Source: Takakia lepidozioides
Taxonomy: Eukaryota > Streptophyta > Takakiopsida > Takakiales > Takakiaceae
Length of the DNA stretch: 64,000 nucleotides
Assembly: GCA_030704615.1 (NCBI GenBank)
Contig: CM060732.1
Coordinates: 76,117,053-76,181,052, forward strand
Direction of reading: 5' to 3'
Shown: positions 10,118 through 20,889 of the stretch, piece by piece
Position numbering within the stretch: the stretch's first letter is position 1
Layout of the letters: each line of letters starts with the position of its first letter
Position numbers and translations under genes: made by a program
Notes under the pieces: model-generated
The model's database searches: none
Told to the model about the DNA's origin: nothing
Seen by the model: the letters and a program-made list of their open reading frames with translations, nothing else

Positions 10118-13100
10118 ATGGCGGAAAACCCGAGCGCTACAGTATACTGCCCTCCTCACGAGCATAGAGCTTCATTTCTGTGCAGAGGGGACACCTGCCG
10201 GGTGATGGAGAAATATCTGTGCGTTCGATACCACCTGAAACCGGGGTCGGTTTTTTTTGGAGCAAGAACCGGGTTGTTCACAACCTGTCCGACTCAGACG
10301 AGGTCATGGAAGTTCCGAGGTCGTCCTGGAGATCAGGCAAGTCCTCAATGGACGTCAGTGGAGGAGGGAGTCATATTCCCAGCACGAGCACCGCAATTCG
10401 ATCTATTCTTGAAATTCTGCGAGGGCTTCACCTGGAAGGACACCGGTCGGAGCTGGCCGGGCTGGACTACAGCAAGTTCGCAATTAAATCGGTTACATGC
10501 CTTCCCGCCGACGTCGACGGTAATATCTTCTTTGAGTTCCCTCCTCGGGCGGACTACTCGAGGGCGTCCGGAATGTTGACAGATATGGATAGAAAACATG
10601 ACGGTCATCCTTGGTGCGTTACCAAAACCACCAGCATGAAGATGCTCGATGGTGTGCGGGTGCGCTACGTTGTTTGTGCGGGCGCGTTGCGGTGTTTCTC
10701 CCCAACTTGCTTCCACTTTAAATCCAGAGGTCACAGGAACGAGACCGATTGGACAGGCACAGCTCACCAACCATTTCGAGCTCAGGAGAAGGTTCCGAAC
10801 TCCACATTTAAGTGTGCGCATTGCAAAGAACCACCACACTGCATGTCTGTTTGTAATGCCAAGTAGTTCTATGTGTTGCACCGTTTCCCTGACCTCACCC
10901 GAGCTTGCATACACGTTGGTTCCCATTGTCACAAATTGGCGAGGGGGAACTCGCGGGAGGCTGCCCACGAAGCAGAGCAGCTCGTTCAGGAGGAGGTTAA
11001 GTTGAGACCGGGTGCCAAACCCAAACAGATACAGCTCCAAGCCGCCCATAAGATGGCATTGGCCAGAATTATGTCGGAAGACGGCTCCGATAGAGTTCCT
11101 CTCGACGAGAAGGAAATGGAGGCATTGCTGGAGTCGGTGTCCCATGTATGTTCACCGAATGTCCGAAACCACATTGTCTCATGCAAACAGAAAATTGGTC
11201 GTGGCTCGGATATGCACTCCATTCTGGAGGTGAAGCGACGATGTGGATATGACTACATTCATGGAAGTAGGTTTCCAGGACAAGGGACTGAGGCAGATCG
11301 TTGTTTCGTATTCCAAATGTCCACGTGTGGACCTGGCAGCGGCGTCGAACTGGTCGAGAGGATGACGAGTGGGAACTTGTCAAACAGTTGGGTCATGTTC
11401 GACCATATCAAGCGAATTACAAATCACCAGTGGGTGACAATGGGTGCACATGTCTACGACACCCACTGCAGGATGCTAATGACAATTGCTATTTGTGAGA
11501 TGAAAGGAGAGGACACACAATCGGAGATGCTTCTTTGGCAGGGAATAAACGAACAGATGGCCAAGGCGGGATTGCCCCCTCCCAATTTCCGTGGTTTCAT
11601 GGCGGACAACGCACAAGCAAATTGGGCTGCCATCCGAAGGGTGTACGGGCAAGACCCCAATGTTCCCATGGAAGGCAAGGAGAGATCTTGTGGGTTCCAT
11701 TTTCTGCAGAGCCTTTCGCAGTACACAACCAGGCTCGTGGCGCCAGATTTCAGAGAGGAGCACCGTTCCATGTGCCTTGCGTGGAAGCGCGCTCCCACCT
11801 TGGATGATGCAGAGACACAGTTTGCATGCATACGGGCTTGGTGGACATCGTCAGGTGCTGTAAGGAAATCAGACGAGGGAGGAATGGTCAGTTGGCTAGC
11901 ATGGTGGCATTATCGTTTCCTCCAGTTCGGCGACTATATGCGGGAGGTGAATTGCACGAATTCGCGTCCCGTTGAATATTATTCTTGGCCAGATTTGTAA
12001 CTTGCTTGTAACCTGAACATGTGCTTGTGCAGGAAATGTGTCTCGACTCCGACACCGACATGCCCACGACAAACATGGCCGAATCAGTGCACTCTTCCTG
12101 GCGTGCCTCCTCTGCGGCGCATCTGGTGGACATCCTCACTGCCACAACGGAGGACATTGTGAGGTCAATTATGCAGCAATGCAGGTACAACGAGTTCTTG
12201 AAAGAGAAACAGTGGGGCTTGGGGCCGGACAGGCAGGAAATGCTGATGCGGACTGCCTCCAGATCGAAGAATCCTCGGAAGTGGGCGGCGGCCTTGCGAG
12301 AGGGCCTTCGGGACACGCCATTGCTGCGAAGAGGCCAACATTTGGAAGGAGATGTTCATACCCGTCCAGTGAGACGAAGACTTGACGAGGCACCTGGCGG
12401 AGAAGAGGATTCATGGCGAGCTGACAAGAATATTCGCACGCTCCCTCGTGGTCCCGTGATGTTGCCCGAGGAGGTCTCGTCGAGCACCGCAAGTCCTGCA
12501 CGTTCAAGATCGCCATCTCCTTTGAGCACAGGGCGCGTGCCCCGGCAACATAACGAGCCATCTGTTGTAAAGCAGTACAACATTCCCATTGTGGAGACAA
12601 GAGTGTCGGAGTCACAGTGGAGAATTGCGAGGACATTGCCGGCATTTCGAGGGAATTGCTGCGCCATCCGGATGGATACGAGAGCACGCTGTGGTGAGAT
12701 GATTTGGAGGAACCCACACGGTGCTGTACCTGCACCTTGTTTCAGCGGCAGATTTTTGACTCCCACATTTGCTCACGCCACAACACAGACATTTTGGTTC
12801 TGTAGGCACGACATAATGACCTGTGTATTTGGCAAGCCCAAGTACGGGATTCAGGGAATGCCGGAGCCTTCGGGCGTCTGGCCTGTTGCACCGGGTTGCA
12901 GCCTCTCTCAGAATGAGGCGGATGCTCTATCTGCAGCAGGATTTCGATTGGTGCAACGCACAGACATCCCGGCCCACGCATTTCCGGTTCTTCAGACCCA
13001 GCCATTGCAGACTGCTCGGTCCAGTAGATACGGATTGGACAATTCTGCACATCCCACAATGCGATTCGGAAGAGTGAAGAGACGACACCCCCAACAAGTT

Positions 13101-13448
13101 GAATGAGACTCGGATTGCCAATGCTCTTGGGATGGCTTGCACTATTCAGAGCTCCGTGGACGTACCCCACCCGGCCTTGGGCGTGTGTATCGGATGGCAA
13201 CGGCCGGCTCGACTGTACGCGACGATGTATACATAATTACGATTGGAGTGGAGCCGACTTGCAATTGTATGGACTTCTCATTGATGGAAGCAAAGAAGGG
13301 TTCGAAGTATTATCCGTGCAAGCATCTGTATTACATCTACCTGAAGAGGTTGAGGATGAACGTGACTATTGATGACTTTATTCATGCACCGGCGTTGAGC
13401 GTGAACGAGCTGCACAAACTCCTCCTTAGGGATTCCAGAAATCATTGA
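10118..13448 (+). pseudogene. MULE-like transposase gene, copy 1 (stop codon and deletion)
   Basis: The best start is MAENPSATVYCPPHEH, opening a Cys/His-rich segment (CPPHEH, CRGDTC, CVRYH). The core follows: HPWCVTKTTSMKM, VGSHCHKLARG, FKMSTCGPGSGVELV-like sequence, VYDTHCRMLMTIAICEM, then GFMADNAQANWAAIRRVYG and CGFHFLQSL. A GT-AG intron (11947-12032) joins DYMRE to EMCLDSDTDMPTTNMAES. A SWIM finger (CNC...YYPCKHLYYIYL) lies near 13256-13340. Damage comprises a TAG at 10864 where copy 2 has CAG, about 260 bp deleted near 10262, and frame breaks around 13080-13200. The D...D...CxxH layout plus SWIM matches MULE transposases. Confidence 0.8.
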
Positions 13449-13594
13449 TGGGGCAAACGGAATCCTCCATATGGATATTTTCAAATGCATTTTGCTGTAT
13501 CAGACTTTTTTTTGCAGTGTAATGAAATGCACCCCAAAACTCCTGAAATGAGGCAATATTCCATTCAAACTGAGATCCAACAGAAGCAGTTGTG

Positions 13595-14100
13595 GGGAAA
13601 AATGGCGCCGAATTTCTCTTTTTGGGGCCGAAAACTGGCTAAGTCCCAACATGCACTGGTACCTGTGTCTGGGAAAATGGCGCCGAATTTCTCTTTTTGG
13701 GGCCGAAAACTGGCCAAGTCCCAACATGCACTGGTACCGTGTCTGGAAAAATGGCGCCGAATTTCTCTTTTTTGGGCCGAAAACTGGCCAAGTCCCAACA
13801 TGCACTGGTACCGTGTCTGGAAAAATGGCGCCGAATTTCTCTTTTTTGGGCCGAAAACTGGCTAAGTCCCAACATGCACTGGTACAGTGTCTGGAAAAAT
13901 GGCGCCGAATTTCCCTATTTTGCGCCGAAAACTGGCTAAGTCCGAACATGCACTGGAAAAATGGCGCCGAATTACCTGTCATGAGGGGACCTATAGCCGC
14001 GGAATTCGGCACCATTTTTCGCCAGAGAGACCTATTACCGCGAAATACGTCGCCGTTTTTTCAGGTTACGGACCCTATTACCGCGAAATTCGGCGCCATA
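13595..14100. repeat. About 6 x 74-bp tandem array with GGCGCC core, plus degenerate units
   Basis: Units of about 74 bp contain 'atGGCGCCgaatttctctttttgggccgaaaactggctaagtccc', with cores near 13602, 13677, 13752, 13826, 13900 and 13962. Three looser versions follow up to 14090, two of them with the core changed (ggcacc, gtcgcc). The segment gaaaa(c)tggctaagtccc is shared with the 95-bp units of the intron array, so the arrays are related. Copy 2 has the inverted equivalent at 24890-25312. Confidence 0.9.
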
Positions 14101-14251
14101 TTTGCACATGTCGCTAGGAATTCGCATGAGCGGAAGACGAAATATCATGAGCACAACTGTCAAAACTGCAATTTTCCCTTCAAGGGGCCGAATAATATAT
14201 TTGTTTTTCATGACACATTGCATTAAATTATTGTTTTTTATTTTCGAAATT

Positions 14252-14321
14252 TGCTATTTCATGAGCATGAGCGGCATGAGCGGCATGAGCAGAGTAGTAA
14301 CACAATCGGTTTTCATGAGCA
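14252..14321 (+). repeat. Terminal module of copy 1 (orientation opposite to copy 2)
   Basis: This 70-bp stretch runs from TGCTATTTCATGAGC through 'catgagcggcatgagc' repeats and 'acacaatcggtttt' to CATGAGCA, where the target duplication starts. Relative to the adjoining 'ttttcgaaattt', it is reversed compared with the same module at 24641-24703. Confidence 0.7.
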
Positions 14322-15830
14322 CATGGTGACATCGTCAAAGCTGGAACTGTACCAGATGTCATTCTGAACACTGCCCTGGTGGACATGTATGCCAAATGTG
14401 GGTGCATTAAGGATGCGAAGGGAGTTTTCAACACTATGGCTGAACAAGATGTGGTGTCATGGAAGACGATGCTTGCAGGGTATGCACAACAAGGACGTGG
14501 TATGAAGGCTTTGGAGACCTATGATCAAATGATGGGGGAAGGGGTGAAGCCCGACCACATCACATTTGTGTGCATTTGCGATGCGTGTGCAAGCCTGGCA
14601 GCTCTGGAAAATGGCGAAAGAGGTCCATGGCGACATTGTCAGAGCTGCAATTGTACCAAGTGTCATTCTAAACAATACCCTCGTGGACATGTATGAAGGG
14701 AGTGTTTGACAGTATGGCTGAATGAGATGTGGTGTCGTGGAGTACGAGGATTGCAAGATATGTACAGCAAGGGCGCGGGATGGAGGCTTTGGAGACCTTT
14801 GAGCAAATGATGTGCGAAGGGGTGAAGCCCAACGGCATAATGTTTGTTTGCATTGGCAATGCGTGTGCAAGCCTGGCAGCCCTGGAAAGGTGCAAAGAGG
14901 TCCATGGTGACATCGTCAAATCTGGAATTGTACCCGATGTCAATCTGAACATTGCCCTGCTAGACATGTATGTCAAATGTGAGTGCATCGAGGATGCAAA
15001 TGGAGTGTTCAACAGTTTGGCTGAATGAGATGTGATGTCGTGGAGTGCGATGATTGCAGGATATGCACAGCAAGGATACGGGATGGAGGCTTTGGAGACC
15101 TATGAGCAAGTGATGTGCGAAGGGGTGAAACCCAACCGCAACACATTTGTTTGTGTTTGCAATGCGTGTGCAAGCCTAGGAGCTCTGCAAATGAGGGTAG
15201 AAAATACGGTTTTGGGGCCAAATGGTTTTTATTCACTCTCAAATGTGATGCGAAGGGAGTTTTCAAATGGCTGAACAAGATGTGGTGTCGTGGAACGCGA
15301 TGCTTGCAGGGTATGCACAACAGGGGCGTGGGATGGAGGCTTTGGAGACCTATGAGCAAATGATGGGGGAAGGGGTGAAGCCTGACCACATCATGTTTGT
15401 GTGCGTTTGCAATGCGTGTGCAAGCCTGGCAGCCCTGGAAAAGGGCAAAGAGGTGCATGGTTGCATCGCCAAAACTGGAACTGTACCAGGTGTGATCCTG
15501 TACACTGCCTTGATGGACATGTGAGAGCATTGAGGATGCAGAGGGAGTGTTCAACAATATGGTTGAACGAGATTTGTTGTCGTGGAACGTGATGCTTGCA
15601 GGATATGCACAGCAGGGCGTGGGATGGAGGACCTGGAGACCTATGAGCAAATGATGGGGGAAGGGGTGAAGCACGACCACATCATGTTTGTGTACGTTTG
15701 CAGTGCGTGTGCAAGCCTGGCAGCCCTGGAAAAGGGCAAAGAGGTGCATGGTTGCATCGCGAAAGCTGGAATTGTACAGATGTGATTCTGAACAATACCC
15801 TCGTGGACATGTATCGAGATAGTGTAAGGT
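14322..15830 (+). pseudogene. PPR gene remnant A, right part
   Basis: Reading resumes exactly where 2197 stopped, with [25 protein letters not shown]. About five near-identical PLS repeat blocks of 250-300 bp follow (MEALETYEQMMxEGVKP, FVCVCNACASLAALEKGKEVHG, NMAEQDVVSWNAMLAGYAQQGRG). The reading frame breaks several times (stops or frameshifts near 14690, 15028, 15190-15265, 15520 and 15785), so no full protein is made. The block repetition at DNA level suggests unequal exchange or gene conversion between repeats. Confidence 0.85.
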
Positions 15831-16880
15831 GACCAGTTTGCTTTGGGTTTGAGGGCCATGGATGGGCAGTATAATGGAGGCAGGGAATGATCGCTGATAG
15901 AAAGCCTTGTAGCCAATTTGCTGAGCAGGTCCCAGAGAACGATGAAGTATTATCAAGACTGGGATCTAATGCTTATGTGAGAAAAACAGAGGGACTTGAA
16001 GAAGACACAAAAAAAACACATGGGGGAAACCACATTGCATCTGACACCGAGGGTAAACTTCTCAAGTACCTGTCAAATGTTTTGAGTGACCTGGGCATAA
16101 TTATCTCAAAAGAGAGAACATTTCTTTGGACGTTAAATTTTTTCAACCTCACTCTCATTGATTGATGGCTATGCAGCCAATTGATATCTATTGCAGTTAC
16201 AAACTAAAGTTCATGTTGATGAATAACCAAGACGATCTGTGTGTAGAAATCACACTTGGTCTCTAAGAATTTACACAGAAAGCTTAGAGTACCGATCAAT
16301 TGATACTCGACATTCTATAATCAACTGCGTAGACCTCCTCAATTAGGTCAAAAGATAGTTTGCAATACTCGAAGCTAGTAATTCCCAAGAGCTTTACACA
16401 AAACTGTGATCAAGCTAAATCTGTTCACACTCGCATAATTTGTACATAAAGTACCGAAGTCCGACTAGGGTTGCAAACCACCTTGCCAGAAACTAACCTC
16501 ACAACACTAATACAAATCACCGCCTGCAGGAGCCCACATCACAGACCTTCCCTGTACAGTTATTTCGGTTCACTCATGCTTCTGGTAGCCCTCAGAGGGC
16601 ATCGTAGATTGGTGCTTTTCCACCTCCTTTTCGGCCTCACATGACAGATAGAATGAAAATCTTTGAGTTCGATTGTCACCATTTCAGAAATTGTGATTTG
16701 CCCCAATCCTCCTGAGCACCGCCCAATAGATCTTGAACCCAATGCAACTTAGAACTCGTACCAGGTTGTTTTGTGATGTTATGTCATGTTTCGTGATGTT
16801 TTCGCACCCAAAGCTGGCATTTTTACCTGGGCCTGCAGTAATGGTCTCTTTAAAAGTTAGTTTTTTTTAGAAAAAGGAGC
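15831..16880. other. No recognisable gene
   Basis: After the last PPR block there is a 92-codon open stretch at 15887-16165 with no motif I recognise, then sequence with stops in all frames. I see no RNA gene or repeat array. Confidence 0.5.
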
Positions 16881-16887
16881 AGAGGGC

Positions 16888-16897
16888 TTTATAAATA
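16888..16897 (+). promoter_or_regulatory. TATA-like box upstream of the F-box gene
   Basis: The sequence tttataaata lies about 180 bp upstream of the first open frame of the F-box gene at 17069. A second weaker candidate (gatataag) follows at about 16935. Position and sequence fit a core promoter; no transcript evidence is available. Confidence 0.4.
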
Positions 16898-17068
16898 GAA
16901 AGCCAAAAGGTCCAAAAAGAACAAGGGATCGAGGATATAAGTAGTAACCTCCGAACGCCGTTAGGCTTTAACAAGAGGAGATCCTACCCCCGTGAGTATC
17001 TTTGTTGCTCCATATCCTGCACCTCACTGCTCACCCTCTGTGCGTGAGGCCCGTCCATTAGCGACAAC

Positions 17069-18309
17069 ATGATAGGAGAGGCGTTGCGAGAGGGAGAGAG
17101 AGCGGTGCAGCGCAAGAGCAAGAAGAGAGCATTCATAGGAGACCTATTCTCAGAGAGACAGAGGCGCAAGAAAGCATGCGTAGAGAGAAACAATACACAC
17201 ATCGACAAAGAGAAATCAGAGATGGACGGGGAGGTATGTAGCAAGCTCCCTTCCCTCCCTTCCCACTTGTTGGAGAGCCGGGTGTTGGCAGTCTTGCCGT
17301 ATAGACGACTTCGTGGCGTGTGCAAGCGATGGGACTCACTTATTTCTCAAGATCCATACTTACTAGGGCTGCGTAGTGAAGTCCCTCTTGGGAAGCATGT
17401 GCCATGTTTCATGTTTCTCGATAGAAGTTTGCGATTGCTACTCTATGATCCATTCGCCGATGCCTGGACCAGCAAAATCGACTTAAAATTCCTTGAGAAG
17501 AATCTTCCTACTCATACTGACTGCCATACCCGCACTGCTGCAGCAGGAGGCGTGTTTGTCTTCCAAACGCTTGTCTCCTAGTATGAGACTATATACACAG
17601 TGTGCAACCCCCTCTCAAAATGCTGGAGACGACTGCCCCGCGATCCACTTTGCGAGGACCTTGCGCCTTCTTGCGTCTGTCGTATTCTTATGCAATTGTC
17701 TTCTTGTGTCTGCCCTCTTATGCAATTGGTGGTGGACTGCACGACCGACTCCTACAAGGTTATTGTCTTAGGACGCTCATGGAGAACGCACGTGTATGAC
17801 TCAATCTCGAATTGCTGGAGTGAAACTGGGAGGATGCCTGCGGATCTGAGCACGAGACGAGACTTGCTTGTACACAGAGTGATATGCGGCGACATTATGT
17901 ACGCCATCACTTATCCCGAATATTTTATGCCAACAGCTGGCAGATTGCTGGCATACAACATAGCAAGGGGCGTCTGGACTGAGGTGCGTACAACAATGCC
18001 CGATCGTGTGAGGCGGAAATACCTTGTGGAGAGTGGTGGGCACTTGTTGCTGGTTGGCGCTATGTCTTCCTTAGAAGACTTGGAAGATTATCGCATTGTG
18101 AAAGCCATATGTTTGTAGGAATTCATGTTCTCCACTCGAGAGTGAAGGCATTAGGGAGAATGCCTAACCGGTTGTTGAAGCAATTTAAGGATGATATGCG
18201 ATGGGAAGAGGATTTGTGGACTGCCGTAGCGCATGACGGTCTCATCCTCTTCAAATGCCAGCTGTCACAAACCTTGGTGTATGACTTGGTGCAAGCATCG
18301 TGGGGCTAG
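17069..18309 (+). pseudogene. F-box / kelch-like protein gene, interrupted
   Basis: The N-terminal part carries an F-box-like segment (LPSHLLESRVLAVLPYRRLRG, VCKRWDSLIS). Kelch-type propeller pieces follow (YDPFADAWTSK, YDSISNCWSETGRMPADL, LAYNIARGVWTEV, LLLVGAMSSLEDLEDY). A conserved-looking end is GRMPNRLLKQFKDDMRWEEDLW. Such proteins usually act as substrate adaptors of SCF ubiquitin ligases. The frame is open from 17069 to an in-frame TAG at 17579-17581 and continues in the same frame to a second TAG at 18116-18118. The remaining part is in another frame (18109-18309). Two stops plus a frameshift argue for a pseudogene. The protein is intronless as far as seen. Confidence 0.75.
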
Positions 18310-18354
18310 CTTCCTCTGGCTCCCACCTGGACAAAAGAAACATCAGTGAGTGGT

Positions 18355-19325
18355 GTTGTGAGTCTCCTTCGTTTGGACACAAAAGTGTAGTTTTGCATCT
18401 AACACACTCTCGACTTGCGAATTTTCAGCATGATCTTGTAACATTGTGGTTTTCCATTTATTATTTACATATCATCTGCGCTACTCTGGTCCAAGATCTG
18501 AATGTACCACTCTATGAGGTTTGAATTTGTGCGAGATACAAAAATTGTTTGTAGTCTAGAGGAATTATTCATGCATATCCTCCCATCTGAGTTCTCCTTT
18601 CCCCTGGCTATTTCTGTGTTGCTTAGTGGTAGCTGATTTGTTGCCTACCCATCCAGAGGATTGTTACCTCTGTGAGACTTTTTTGTTCAGACACAAAAGT
18701 GTAGTTTTGCATAAATTTAACATGTGACTCTCGACTTGCGAATTTTCAGCAGGATCTTGTAACATTGTGGTTTTTCACTTATTATTACATATTGCCAAGT
18801 TCGCTACTCTGGTCCAAGCTTGATCTGAATGTACCACTCTATGAGGTTTGAATGTATGTAAGATACTCAGAAATTGCTCCACTTCATAGTCTATAGAAAG
18901 TATTCATGCATATCCTCCCAGAGTTCTGCTTTCCTGTGGCTATTTCTGTCTTGCTTAGTGGTAGCTGATATGTTGCCTACCCATCCAGAGGATTTTTACC
19001 TCTGTGAGACTCCTTCGTTTAGTCACAAAAGTATAGTTTTGCATTTACCACACTCTCAACCTGCAAACTTTCAGCAGGATCTTATCACCATGTGGTTTTT
19101 ATTTATTATTACATATTGCCTCCACTACTCTGGTCCAAGATCTGAATGTACCACTCTATGAGGTTTGAATGTATGTTAGATATTCAGAAATTGCTCTACT
19201 TTGTAGTCTAGAGGAAGTATTCAAGAATATCCTCCCAAAGTTCTGCTTTCCCGTGGCTATTTCTATGTTGCTTAGTGATAGCTGATATGTTGCCTTATAC
19301 CCACCTAGAGGATTTTGGCCTAGCT
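18355..19325. repeat. Three tandem copies of a roughly 325-bp unit downstream of the F-box gene
   Basis: Each unit contains 'cacaaaagtgtagttttgcat', 'cttgcgaattttcagca', 'ctctggtccaagatctgaatg', 'taccactctatgaggtttgaat' and 'tcctcccagagttctgct', in the same order. They begin near 18360, 18680 and 19010. Divergence between units is modest, with small indels. The unit may derive from the 3' untranslated region of the F-box gene family. It has no coding potential. Confidence 0.85.
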
Positions 19326-20889
19326 CTTTCTAGGTGAATTGTGGCCATTGTGAGAGAGGTCATTTGACAGCCACTTCAACGCCTTGATACACAAGGACCA
19401 GGTGTCAAAATGTGTTGAGATGCAAAATCCTAAGGAAGTGGTTGTCTGAGAATAATCTTCAATCTTTTGGGGATCCCTGTCCACCCTTCTTTGGCTTTTG
19501 CCCCCCTCACTACATCAGGATCTTCCTCATGCTAAAATACTATCTATTGACACATCCTCTGCAATTTTGTTGGCAACTTCACTGTTGTTCTTCAGTCATG
19601 TGCAGCTTCAAGATTTGACTGCTTTGACACAAACCTTGATGTGCTTCCTCAACTTACATTTTCTGTAGCTAGGTCGACCTTCTTTCGCTGGCCTAAGTTC
19701 ACAAAGGAATGTTGACTATGAAAGTTTGGAGAGAGTTTCTACTTCTCCCATTTATTCGAACCTGAAATATGACATGGGTATATAGGTCTTTTCTGGAGAT
19801 CCCATGAAATTAGAACCCGTACCTGCGTAGACAACCAGGTTTTTCTCTTGCTACCTTTTAAATTGGCCATAACTTTTGCTGGGCAGATCAGATTAAACTT
19901 AACCCTCAACCAATTTTGCTCAACATCCAACCAAACATAATGAAACCCTGTAAGACTTTATTTACAACATGTACAATGGGTGAACATACATAGGATGAGA
20001 AGTTCCAAAAAAAGAGGGGGGGGGAGGAACAAGAAACAAGAGAAAAAAACAAAAAGTTATAGTAAGCTACTCAGCTAGAGAAGAAAACAAAAGCTATAGT
20101 AAGCTACTCAATCAGAGACGAAAACAAAAGCGATAGTAAGCTACTCAAGCAGAGCGACCCTCTCAGCCAACAGCCTGGGGGGTGCACCCTAGCCAACTTG
20201 TACCAGCCACGTGCGTGCACAGGAGGGGGGTATTTTTAACCCCCCCTGTACAACATTATTCTAGCGACGACCGAAGGTCGAGAGCTAGTTTAGCGTAGAG
20301 CAGGAATAGGGTGCCATAGTGCCACATCATCATCGCCACGTGTCGTCGCCACGTTTCGTACGTCGTCAATTTCTTTCTATCTGCCCAGATTGCCCGAAAA
20401 ATCCGAAAATAACTTCTTGGACGGTACTTCGTCGAGACTGACCCTTTTCCTCCCTGCTTCTGTTTGATGTTCAAAGGAGAGAGAGAGAGAGCGCAAGCGC
20501 AATGGCTACATAGGTTGATAAGGCCTGGCATTTAGAACAGGTTTAGATAGGTTTGGCAGAGCTCGACTGTGCGGAGGGCATTTCTTCAAACGGCGCATCC
20601 AGGAGAGCGTTCTCCAGTGAGAATCCCAGGGAAAAAGGTGAGCATATTTATCCTTCACAATGGTGGGACAACCTACATATCAAGGTTTAGAGGGTTTACC
20701 CCTAGGACGCCTCTCTTTCTTCTTACATGATGTGAAGAAGGTTTTCTGTTCTGCAAAAGTGGCTGTCCCTGTCTGTATCATAGGTTGTTGTTCCTAAACA
20801 GGCCATGAAATTGCATTGCGCAAGGGTTTTCTTGGTGTTTACAAGGTACTTGGGAGGGTCTTCTTGGTTTTGGGAGGCCGTCTTATTGA
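19326..20889. other. Non-coding stretch with a short tandem repeat and a G/C hairpin
   Basis: No gene is recognisable. At 20040-20140 a motif of about 40 bp (gaaaacaaaagctatagtaagctactca) occurs three times. At about 20212-20252 an inverted repeat, caggaggggggta / taaccccccctg, would form a stable hairpin with a short loop. A short GA microsatellite lies near 20478. Confidence 0.6.

Larger units (their letters stand above)
2198..14321. mobile_element. 12.1-kb MULE-like element carrying a ParB-methyltransferase gene, copy 1
   Basis: The element interrupts one PPR repeat. The left flank ends ...gagatccatggtg (to 2197) and the right flank resumes catggtgacatcgtc (from 14322). The exact target duplication is the 7-bp CATGGTG, which could be a 9-bp MULE-type duplication with two changes. 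Both ends carry the short motif tgctatttcatgagc with repeats of 'catgagcgg'. Inside are a minus-strand gene (9235 to 2418), a plus-strand transposase gene (10118-13448) and three arrays built around GGCGCC (4799-5935, 9395-9850, 13595-14100). A second, inverted and truncated copy lies at 24641-36006. The transposase features (acidic residues, CxxH, SWIM finger) place it nearest to MULEs. Confidence 0.85.

Noticed and set aside
17579-17581. TAG codon in the F-box gene repaired by U-to-C RNA editing as in fern organelles
   Set aside because: Introns, transposons and gene content show nuclear DNA, where such editing is not expected; a pseudogene is simpler.
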